From assembly GCA_005885565.1 (NCBI GenBank), contig VAXK01000071.1:1-11279 (forward strand): DNA of 11,279 nucleotides. The letters run 5' to 3'. How positions within the stretch are numbered: position 1 is the stretch's first letter; each line of letters starts with the position of its first letter. Made by a program: the position numbers and the translations under genes. The notes under the pieces were generated by a model. That model was not told the origin of the DNA and did no database searches. It saw only the letters and a list, made by a program, of their open reading frames with translations. Of the stretch, positions 1 through 5,277 are shown one piece after another. This DNA comes from Actinomycetota bacterium (GTDB taxonomy: Bacteria; Actinomycetota; Thermoleophilia; Gaiellales; Gaiellaceae).

Positions 1-65
1 TCGATCGCGAGGCGGACGAGCGCCAGCTCGCCGTCCCGCGAGGAATCTCCGAAGACCTCCAACAT
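1..65 (-). CDS. 5' end of an unidentified gene (partial)
   Basis: Reading the minus strand from an ATG at 65-63 gives 21 open codons up to the window edge, beginning MLEVFGDSSRDGELALVRLA. Nearly every codon ends in G or C, as in the real genes here, and the ATG sits 8 nt downstream of a TANNNT box, like the other operon-leading starts in this window. The fragment is too short to assign a family. It would be divergent from the glycoside-hydrolase-like gene at 360. It could still be a chance open frame. Confidence 0.45.
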   Translation of the reverse strand, partial: MLEVFGDSSRDGELALVRLAI

Positions 66-73
66 GTCCACTC

Positions 74-79
74 AGGCTA
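74..79 (-). promoter_or_regulatory. Putative -10 box (TAGCCT) of a leaderless promoter
   Basis: On the minus strand TAGCCT fits the actinobacterial TANNNT -10 consensus and ends 8 nt before the ATG at 65, so transcription would begin at or next to the start codon. No convincing -35 hexamer is visible. Confidence 0.35.
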
Positions 80-150
80 CCGAGCGAAAAGCCGAAGGAG
101 GGGGCTCGCGTCCGTCTGAGCCGACCGGTCCACGAGCGACCTTCACGGTG

Positions 151-252
151 CGGCTAGAGGACGCCCCGACCCTGCCGTTGTCCTCGCGCCGCGGTGAACC
201 TGGCGAACCAGGTGGGTGCCGTGCCGGCCTCGGTGGGGTGAGCACCTAGCCG
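151..252. other. Gene-free region with nested inverted repeats, possible structured RNA
   Basis: This is the core of the 66-359 interval, which holds no convincing gene. CGGCTAG (151-157) is perfectly complementary to CTAGCCG (246-252). Inside, CCCC (164-167) can pair with GGGG (235-238) and GCCG (174-177) with CGGC (225-228). Near the centre ACCTGG-CGAA-CCAGGT (198-213) forms a perfect 6-bp stem-loop. The arms are nearly symmetric, so a rod-like hairpin of about 102 nt is possible on either strand. I do not recognise a known RNA family: the SRP-RNA core motif is absent, and only vague resemblance to c-di-AMP riboswitch segments can be seen. GC-rich DNA folds easily, so this is a weak call. 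Confidence 0.25.
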
Positions 253-344
253 AACCCAGGCTCCCTCTACGTGAGTGTTGGTTCAAACGTAAGACGCGAG
301 GCCACGAACAGGGTCGGGCACTGGCGAGTCTAGCGGCACGGGCG

Positions 345-350
345 TAAGCT
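345..350 (+). promoter_or_regulatory. Putative -10 box (TAAGCT) for the glycoside-hydrolase-like gene
   Basis: TAAGCT matches TANNNT and ends 9 nt before the ATG at 360, leaving a leader of at most a few bases. There is no Shine-Dalgarno sequence before this ATG, which agrees with a leaderless or near-leaderless message. The TAA inside the box is also an in-frame stop, so the protein cannot start further upstream. Confidence 0.4.
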
Positions 351-359
351 CGAAAACGA

Positions 360-1607
360 ATGACAAGCGTCACCATCGACGCGACCGGCGCGCTCGTCGT
401 CGGCGGGCAGAAGGTCTTCCCGCTCGGCCTGTCGCTTCCACCGCCGGTCGGCGGGAAGACGCCCGACGGCAAGGACGCCTGGCAGGAGCTCAAGGCCGGC
501 GGCGCGAGCTTCGTCCGCACCGGCCGCGCCGACTGGGACGCCCAGCAGATCGACGCGCAGATCGCGGCCGAGCAGAAGCTCGAGGACGCGGCCGCGGCGC
601 ACGGCCTCCACTGCTGGCTCTGGCTCGGCGCGCTGCCGAACCTGCCGACCACCGCGGGATCGCCGAGGGAGCAGCTGCTCACGAAGGTCGTCGATGCGTT
701 CAAGGCCCATCCCGGCCTCGGCGCGTACAAGGGGATCGACGAGCCGCAGCACTCGAACCTCGCCGCCGCGGGGCTGATCCGCGCTCACACGAAGCTGCGT
801 GCGCTCGACCCCGACCATCCGGTCGTGATCATCCAGGCGCCGGTGGGGACGGTCGCCGACCTGACGCCCTACCGCCGCGCGTTCGACATCACCGGCGCGG
901 ACATCTACCCCGTCGCCTACCCGCCGGGCGAGCAGACGGGCGGTCCGAACAAGGACATCAGCGTCGTCGGCGACGTGACGAGGACGATGGTCGAGGCGGC
1001 CGGCGGCAAGCCGGTGTGGATGACGCTCCAGATCGCCTGGTCCGGAACGGCCACGTCGACGTCGCGCCCCAACTCGGTGCCGCGCTTCCCCTCGCTGCCC
1101 GAGGAGCGGTTCATGGCATACCAGGCGATCGTGAACGGCGCCCGCGGGCTCGTCTTCTTCGGCGGCCATCTCACCCAGATCACACGGCCACGCGACGCGA
1201 AGGCCGGCTGGAACTGGACCTTCTGGGACCTCGTGCTGCGGCCGCTGCTCCTCGAGCTGACCTCGACCGCGGTCGGCCCGGCGCTCGTGGCCCCGAACGC
1301 GGGCGCGACCGTCACCGCCGGCGCCCAGGACGTCGAGCTCGTGGCGCGTCAGGACGATCGCTTCCTCTACGTCATCGCCGTGCGGCGCGGCACCGCGACG
1401 AACCGCGTCACCTTCTCGGGCCTGCCGCCGAAGCACGACGGGACGCCGATCGCGGACGGCCAGGTCCTCTTCGAGTACACGCAGGACCCGCTCCCGCCGC
1501 CGATCGGCGCCGGCCAGCAGGTCTTCAGGTCGGTCGGCGTCGCAAGCGGCGCCTTCCGCGACTGGTTCGGGCCGCACGACGCCCACGTGTACCGCTTCGG
1601 GCTCTAG
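360..1607 (+). CDS. TIM-barrel glycoside-hydrolase-like protein, no signal peptide
   Basis: This 415-aa protein resembles uncharacterised (beta/alpha)8 glycoside hydrolases. An N-terminal strand (VVGGQKVFPLGLS, about 13-25) matches the usual "DGKPFFPIG" opening. A barrel follows with HPGLGAYKGIDEP (117-129; Glu128 is a candidate acid/base), DITGADIYPV (176-184), GKPVWMTLQ (216-224) and NGARGLVFF (259-267). From about 310 a beta-sandwich-like C-terminal domain ends in a DAHVYRF motif. Substrate and activity are not deducible, and the second catalytic carboxylate is not obvious. The start is fixed by an in-frame TAA at 345-347, so there is no room for a signal peptide, unlike many polysaccharide-degrading relatives; a cytoplasmic or non-enzymatic role is possible. 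Its TAG overlaps the TAG of the convergent RlpA-like gene within CTAG. The gene stands alone on this strand. Confidence 0.85.
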   Translation: MTSVTIDATGALVVGGQKVFPLGLSLPPPVGGKTPDGKDAWQELKAGGASFVRTGRADWDAQQIDAQIAAEQKLEDAAAAHGLHCWLWLGALPNLPTTAGSPREQLLTKVVDAFKAHPGLGAYKGIDEPQHSNLAAAGLIRAHTKLRALDPDHPVVIIQAPVGTVADLTPYRRAFDITGADIYPVAYPPGEQTGGPNKDISVVGDVTRTMVEAAGGKPVWMTLQIAWSGTATSTSRPNSVPRFPSLPEERFMAYQAIVNGARGLVFFGGHLTQITRPRDAKAGWNWTFWDLVLRPLLLELTSTAVGPALVAPNAGATVTAGAQDVELVARQDDRFLYVIAVRRGTATNRVTFSGLPPKHDGTPIADGQVLFEYTQDPLPPPIGAGQQVFRSVGVASGAFRDWFGPHDAHVYRFGL

Positions 1608-2008
1608 CGGGCGAAGCTCCAGCGAATTTGCTTCGTGCCGTGGAGGCCGATCTCGTCGGCGAGGGCCTTCGTGACGTTGAACTCGCGGCCGGGCGCGTTG
1701 GGGCCGCGGTCGATCACCTGGGTCAGGACCTTGTGGCCGCCGTACGAGATGTAGATCCGCGCGCCGCACGGGAGCACGGGGTGGGCGACGCCCATCGTCC
1801 GCGCCTCGATTCGCTGGCCGCAGGCCGTGCGCCCAACCGAGGCGGCGGGCGAGTACGGCGCGGCGAGCGCCCGGTACCAGGTACCGACCGGCTTCGGCAG
1901 GGGCGTGCCGTGGTTCCGCTCGGGCGCGGCGAGCGCGAGCGACACGAGCGCCGCGAGCAGCGCAACGCCGGCCAGGGCGAGCGTCCGCTTCGCGGCGGCC
2001 GGGCTCAC
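1604..2008 (-). CDS. Secreted RlpA-like double-psi beta-barrel protein
   Basis: The 134-aa product has a hydrophobic N-terminus (about 8-28, ending ALAA, a plausible signal-peptidase site) followed by one RlpA-like DPBB domain (about 50-134). GVAHPVLPCG and VIDRGP supply His76 and Asp100, which correspond to the His/Asp pair of the RlpA lytic transglycosylases, so peptidoglycan cleavage is possible. Cys63 (TACG) and Cys81 (LPCG) could form a disulfide outside the membrane. The GTG at 2008-2006 was chosen because it forms a GTGA overlap with the upstream stop and puts the signal peptide at the N-terminus; the longer frame up to 2194 would add an Arg-rich, implausible extension. There is no SPOR domain, so it is shorter than proteobacterial RlpA. 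It is the last gene of the hisS-aspS block. Single-domain DPBB proteins can also be non-catalytic, so exact activity is uncertain. Confidence 0.85.
   Translation of the reverse strand: MSPAAAKRTLALAGVALLAALVSLALAAPERNHGTPLPKPVGTWYRALAAPYSPAASVGRTACGQRIEARTMGVAHPVLPCGARIYISYGGHKVLTQVIDRGPNAPGREFNVTKALADEIGLHGTKQIRWSFAR
1872..1886. repeat. 15-bp inverted repeat inside the RlpA-like gene
   Basis: CGGTACC-A-GGTACCG is a perfect inverted repeat around a single A, within the codons for GTWYR. It resembles one arm of the 28-bp palindromes in the neighbouring gene (CGGTGCCAGGCACG), with paired G-to-A and C-to-T changes that keep the symmetry. Relationship or chance cannot be decided from this window. 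Confidence 0.35.
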
Positions 2009-2664
2009 GGCCTCACGGCCCCGAGCACGTCGCCGAACGTCTCGCGCACGAGCGGGTCGAAGGTGACGGGCAGCATCCCGTCCGGGTCGGCGAACTCGCG
2101 CAGGTACATCAGGAGGAAGGATCGCTCCTCGTCGCGCGCGGCGTCGGCGCCTGCCGTCTCGCGCGCGAGCCGCTCGAGCTCCCAGAGGTTCCATTCGCGC
2201 GGCCCGCCCCGCGTCGGAAACGCGACGACGCCCTCCGGGGCCGGGGCGGGAGGCTCAGGCGCCGGCTCCGGCTCCGCACCAGGAGCCGGCGCCGGCGGCG
2301 ACGTGTCCGCGTCGGCCGGTTCGGTGCCAGGCACGTGCCTGGCACCGATGCGGGGCGGAGGTTCCGGTTCGGGCTCTGCTTCGGGCTCTCGCGTCGGCTC
2401 GGGAGACAGGGACAGCGCCGGGGAGGGCGTGTCCGCCGCGGCCGGTTCGGTGCCAGGCACGTGCCTGGCACCGACGGTCGCGTCCACAGGCCGCTCGTGC
2501 TCGCGGCGGCTCAGGAGCCATTCGCCGAACGCGACGAGGAGCCAGGCGCCGGCGATCGCCGCGAAGACCCCGAGCTTCGCGACGTCCTCGTACCAGACGA
2601 GGGCGGCGACGAGCGCGATGAACGCCGCCTCGACGAGGAACCGGAGCCCGAAGACGCGCCGCAA
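2005..2664 (-). CDS. Two-TM protein with Pro/Glu-rich linker and in-frame palindromic repeats
   Basis: I do not recognise a named family for this 219-aa protein. Residues about 8-25 and 31-51 form two transmembrane helices with a short loop. Residues 55-147 form a low-complexity linker of Pro, Glu and Ala (PEPEPEP, PAPAPE). Residues 148-219 form a compact C-terminal segment rich in Trp, Leu and charge (REWNLWELERLARE, FLLMYLREFADPDG) that looks like the conserved part. In the linker GARHVPGTEPA occurs twice, at 65 and 107, exactly 42 residues apart. Both copies come from a perfect 28-bp DNA palindrome. The start is TTG at 2664-2662, the only candidate after the upstream stop, 7 nt behind the DivIVA-like gene; GGAG lies very close to it, so the ribosome site is unusual. 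The stop overlaps the RlpA-like start (GTGA). A membrane anchor that displays a C-terminal module is likely; its partner is unknown. Confidence 0.8.
   Translation of the reverse strand: MRRVFGLRFLVEAAFIALVAALVWYEDVAKLGVFAAIAGAWLLVAFGEWLLSRREHERPVDATVGARHVPGTEPAAADTPSPALSLSPEPTREPEAEPEPEPPPRIGARHVPGTEPADADTSPPAPAPGAEPEPAPEPPAPAPEGVVAFPTRGGPREWNLWELERLARETAGADAARDEERSFLLMYLREFADPDGMLPVTFDPLVRETFGDVLGAVRP
2302..2348. repeat. 47-bp repeat, copy 1, with a 28-bp perfect palindrome
   Basis: The 28 bases at 2321-2348 are a perfect inverted repeat with no spacer: TCGGTGCCAGGCAC followed by its exact reverse complement. Each arm contains a smaller inverted repeat (GTGCC-A-GGCAC). With the adjacent 19 bases it matches copy 2 except for two mismatches within one three-base stretch. 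It is read in the two-TM gene as GARHVPGTE and contains no stop codon in any frame. Confidence 0.9.
2428..2474. repeat. 47-bp repeat, copy 2, with a 28-bp perfect palindrome
   Basis: The palindrome occupies 2447-2474 and is identical to copy 1. The two copies are 126 bp apart, an exact multiple of three, in the same orientation and codon phase. They may be a duplicated coding segment or two insertions of a REP-like element. No further copy is in this window. Confidence 0.9.
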
Positions 2665-2671
2665 GCTCCGC

Positions 2672-3502
2672 TCAGCGATCTGCCTGGTTGCCGCTCCCGT
2701 CGTCGGGCGTCGAGGCGTCCTCGTCCTCCGACGCGGCCGGCTGGGGCGGCGCGAGCGCGACCGGCTCGGCGCCCGGCGGCGGGCCGGCCACCGCGGTCGC
2801 CGCGCGCACGATCGTCTCCGCGACCTCGGCCGCCGCGGCCTCGCCCAATCCGGCCGAGCCGAGGAGCTGCTCCGCGCCGTGCTGCGCCCGGGCGAGGATC
2901 GCCGACGTCTGCGCCCGCGCCCACTCGAGGGTCTGCTCGACCTCCGCCCGCGCCGAGTTCGTCAGCTCGGTCGCCTGGTGGCGCGCCTGCTCGAGGAGCC
3001 GGGTCCCCTTCGCCTCCGCCTCGCGCAGCTCGGTCTTCGCCTCGGCGTTCGCCTCCGACACGATCTCCCGCGCCTCCTTGTTGGCCGCCCCGAGGATCTC
3101 CGTTCGCTGGCGCTCGGTCTCCTGCCGGTACCGCTGGACGTCGGCCTCCTGCGCCTGGAGCTCGCGCTGTCGCCGCCGAACCTCCTCCTCGGTCTTCCCG
3201 AGCTGCGCGGCCGAGGCGCTCTGCGCGTCGCGCTCGAGCGTGTCGGCGAACTCCGCCGCAGCGCGGATGAGGTGGAGCGCGTCCATGCGGATGGCATGCC
3301 CGGTCGGGTCGACCTGCGCCGTCCGCCCCGCCGCCTGCAACACCCGGAGCTGCGCTTGGAGCTGGGCGGTGTGACGCCGGAACGCGTCGAAGGCCTCCTG
3401 CACCCGCTCCCTGTCGTAGCCGTCGCCCGAGGTCGGCAGATCCTCGACCCGGGGAAGCGAGGTCAGCGACGGCTGCTGCGCGCGGCTCGGGCCTTCGGAC
3501 AT
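2672..3502 (-). CDS. DivIVA-like coiled-coil protein
   Basis: This 276-aa soluble protein starts with a disordered stretch (1-26), then GYDRERVQEAFDAFRRH (28-44), which resembles the DivIVA/Wag31 N-terminal motif that precedes a coiled coil. Long Glu/Gln/Ala/Arg-rich helices (about 45-60 and 78-215) predict an extended coiled coil. The C-terminus (240-276) is a Pro- and acid-rich tail. DivIVA-type proteins organise polar growth or division septa in actinobacteria; that role is inferred here from helix pattern and from the membrane and RlpA-like genes directly downstream. The ATG at 3502-3500 is chosen because a CATACT -10-like box lies 8 nt upstream; an in-frame TTG at 3511-3509 is the alternative. 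The frame is open far upstream through aspS, but that part is antisense-free shadow with no family resemblance. It could also be a general coiled-coil protein unrelated to DivIVA. Confidence 0.8.
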   Translation of the reverse strand: MSEGPSRAQQPSLTSLPRVEDLPTSGDGYDRERVQEAFDAFRRHTAQLQAQLRVLQAAGRTAQVDPTGHAIRMDALHLIRAAAEFADTLERDAQSASAAQLGKTEEEVRRRQRELQAQEADVQRYRQETERQRTEILGAANKEAREIVSEANAEAKTELREAEAKGTRLLEQARHQATELTNSARAEVEQTLEWARAQTSAILARAQHGAEQLLGSAGLGEAAAAEVAETIVRAATAVAGPPPGAEPVALAPPQPAASEDEDASTPDDGSGNQADR

Positions 3503-3510
3503 CGGCGCCA

Positions 3511-3516
3511 AGTATG
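3511..3516 (-). promoter_or_regulatory. Possible internal -10 box (CATACT) before the DivIVA-like gene
   Basis: CATACT on the minus strand matches TATAAT at four of six positions and ends 8 nt before the ATG at 3502. The 35-bp gap between aspS and this gene is the largest in the block, so a second transcript start for the three envelope genes is plausible. No -35 is evident. Confidence 0.3.
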
Positions 3517-3537
3517 ACCTGCGCGTCGGCGAGCGCG

Positions 3538-5277
3538 CTACGGGCCCGGCGGGACGACGCGGATGCCGAGCTCGCGGAGCTGCTCCTCCTCGACCCCCGT
3601 CGGCGCGCCGGTCATGGGATCGAGCCCGGCCTGGTTCTTCGGGAAGGCGACGGTGTCGCGCAGGTTCGCCTCGCGCGCGAGGACCATCATCATCCGATCG
3701 ATCCCGAAGGCGATCCCTCCGTGCGGCGGGGCGCCCATCGCGAGCGCGTCGAGCAGGAAGCCGAACTTCACGCGCTGCTCCTCCTCGGTCAGCTCGAGGA
3801 CGCGGAAGACGCGCGCCTGGAGCTCGGGCTCGTGCATCCGGAAGGAGCCGCCGCCGAGCTCGTTGCCGTTCCCGATCAGGTCGTACGCGTGCGCGACCGC
3901 GTGCTCGGGATCCTCGTCGAAGCGGTCCTCCCAGTCCGGCGCCGGCCGCGTGAACGGATGGTGCTTCGCGCCCCACCGGCCGTCCTCCTCGCTCCAGTCG
4001 AACATGGGGAAATCCGTGATCCAGAGCCACGACCACGCCTCCTCGTCGATCAGGCCGAGCCGCTCGCCGAGCCGGAGGCGGAGCGGCCCGAGCACGCGCG
4101 AGGTGGCCGCCCAGGTGTCGGCCGCGAAGAGGAGCGTCGTCCCGGGATCCGACCGCAGCGCGGCGAGCTCGCGCTCGGAGAGGAACTTCGCGATCGGCGA
4201 GCGCACCTCGCCGTCCTGCCCGTAGGCGAGGTAGGCGAGCCCCTTCGCTCCCCATTGGCGCGCGAAATCCTCGAGCTCGGCGAGCTCGCTCCGCGAGAGC
4301 TCCTGCGGCACGCGCAGGAAGCGCACCGCCTCCGCGTTGCCGAACACGCCGAGCTCGGAGCCACGCGTCACCTCGGTGGCGTCCTCGATCTCGAGCCCGA
4401 AGCGCAGGTCGGGCTTGTCGCTACCGAAGCGCCGGTCGGCCTCCGCGAAGGTCATCCGCGGAAAGGGAATCTCGAGCTCGGCGCCGATGCACTCGCGCCA
4501 CACGGCCTGCACCATCCGCTCCATCAGCGCGAAGAGGAGCTCCTGGTCGGGAAAGGCCGTCTCGACGTCGAGCTGCGTGATCTCCTGGACGCGGTCGGCG
4601 CGCAGGTCCTCGTCGCGGAAGCACGCGGCGATCTGGTAATAGCGCTCGAAGCCCGAGATCACGAGCAGCTGCTTCGCGATCTGCGGCGACTGCGGGAGCG
4701 CGAAGAATCGCCCCCGGTGCAGGCGGCTCGGCACGAGGAAGTCGCGCGCGCCCTCGGGTGTCGGCTTCCAGAGGAGCGGCGTCTGGATGTCGACGAAGCC
4801 GGCCTCCTCCATCACCCGCCGGATCGTCCCGATCATCTTCCCGCGCAGGCGGATGTTCCGCTGGAGCTTCGGCCGGCGCAGGTCGAGCCAGCGGTAGCGG
4901 AAGCGCAGCGTCTCGTCCACGCCCTCCTCGTCGAGCTGGAAGGGGAGCGGCGTGCAGCGCGACACGATCTCGAGCTCCTCGACGCGCAGCTCCACCTCGC
5001 CCGTCGGCATGCGCGGGTTCACCGTCTCGGGGCTGCGCGCGACGACCTCGCCGCTCGCGCGCAGGACGAACTCGTTGCGCACGCCGTGCGCGGCCTGCGC
5101 GGCCTCCGGCGCCGTGTCCGGGTTGACGACGAGCTGGCAGATCCCGGTCTGGTCGCGGAGGTCGACGAAGACGAGCCCGCCGTGGTCGCGCCGCCGCGCC
5201 GCCCAGCCGGCCAGCGTGACGCCCCGGCCGGCATCCTCGGCGCGCGGCTCGCCGCAGCCGAGGTCACGCCAGGGCAT
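3538..5277 (-). CDS. aspS: Aspartyl-tRNA synthetase
   Basis: This 579-aa class IIb synthetase charges tRNA-Asp with aspartate in the cytoplasm, and its length fits the bacterial type (about 590 aa). The N-terminal OB-fold anticodon domain covers about 1-105 (GWAARRRDHGGLVFVDLRD). Motif 1 lies near 160-168, and the flipping-loop region PTPEGARDFLVPSR and QSPQ at 172-199 follow. Motif 2 is FRDEDLRADR (220-229, Arg221 contacts ATP). A bacterial GAD insertion occupies roughly 275-410, and motif 3 is GIAFGIDRMMMVL (521-533). Within motif 2 the usual RADRQPEFTQ reads RADRVQEITQ, a mild departure. His32 in RRDHGG is typical of non-discriminating AspRS, which also aspartylates tRNA-Asn; discriminating enzymes such as that of E. 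coli have Leu. The ATG at 5277 has a GGAG Shine-Dalgarno site 7 nt upstream and lies 14 bp inside hisS, so the two are translationally coupled. Confidence 0.97.
   Translation of the reverse strand: MPWRDLGCGEPRAEDAGRGVTLAGWAARRRDHGGLVFVDLRDQTGICQLVVNPDTAPEAAQAAHGVRNEFVLRASGEVVARSPETVNPRMPTGEVELRVEELEIVSRCTPLPFQLDEEGVDETLRFRYRWLDLRRPKLQRNIRLRGKMIGTIRRVMEEAGFVDIQTPLLWKPTPEGARDFLVPSRLHRGRFFALPQSPQIAKQLLVISGFERYYQIAACFRDEDLRADRVQEITQLDVETAFPDQELLFALMERMVQAVWRECIGAELEIPFPRMTFAEADRRFGSDKPDLRFGLEIEDATEVTRGSELGVFGNAEAVRFLRVPQELSRSELAELEDFARQWGAKGLAYLAYGQDGEVRSPIAKFLSERELAALRSDPGTTLLFAADTWAATSRVLGPLRLRLGERLGLIDEEAWSWLWITDFPMFDWSEEDGRWGAKHHPFTRPAPDWEDRFDEDPEHAVAHAYDLIGNGNELGGGSFRMHEPELQARVFRVLELTEEEQRVKFGFLLDALAMGAPPHGGIAFGIDRMMMVLAREANLRDTVAFPKNQAGLDPMTGAPTGVEEEQLRELGIRVVPPGP

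Noticed and set aside
64..249. 61-aa plus-strand open frame (MSTQATERK start)
   Set aside because: Low-complexity composition, no recognisable domain, no supporting ribosome site, and it overlaps the inverted-repeat region and the better minus-strand start at 65.
151..252. SRP (4.5S) RNA or tmRNA
   Set aside because: Length and rod shape would suit SRP RNA, but the conserved GGAAGG...AGCAGC core is missing on both strands; no tmRNA tag or tRNA-like ends are present.
271..300. tRNA-like GGTTCAAAC (T-arm-like) sequence
   Set aside because: No matching stem, acceptor arm or anticodon arm can be placed around it on either strand.
2009..2194. N-terminal extension of the RlpA-like protein
   Set aside because: The extra 62 residues are Arg-rich shadow of the upstream gene; the GTG at 2008 forms a GTGA overlap and gives a proper signal peptide.
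2302..2474. CRISPR array or transposon ends
   Set aside because: Only two repeat copies, perfectly palindromic and in frame with a coding linker, with no cas gene, transposase or target-site duplication.
1016..3517. 833-codon plus-strand open frame crossing four genes
   Set aside because: It runs through the hydrolase-like gene in another frame and antisense to three others; repetitive Arg/Ala/Gly content marks it as an artefact.
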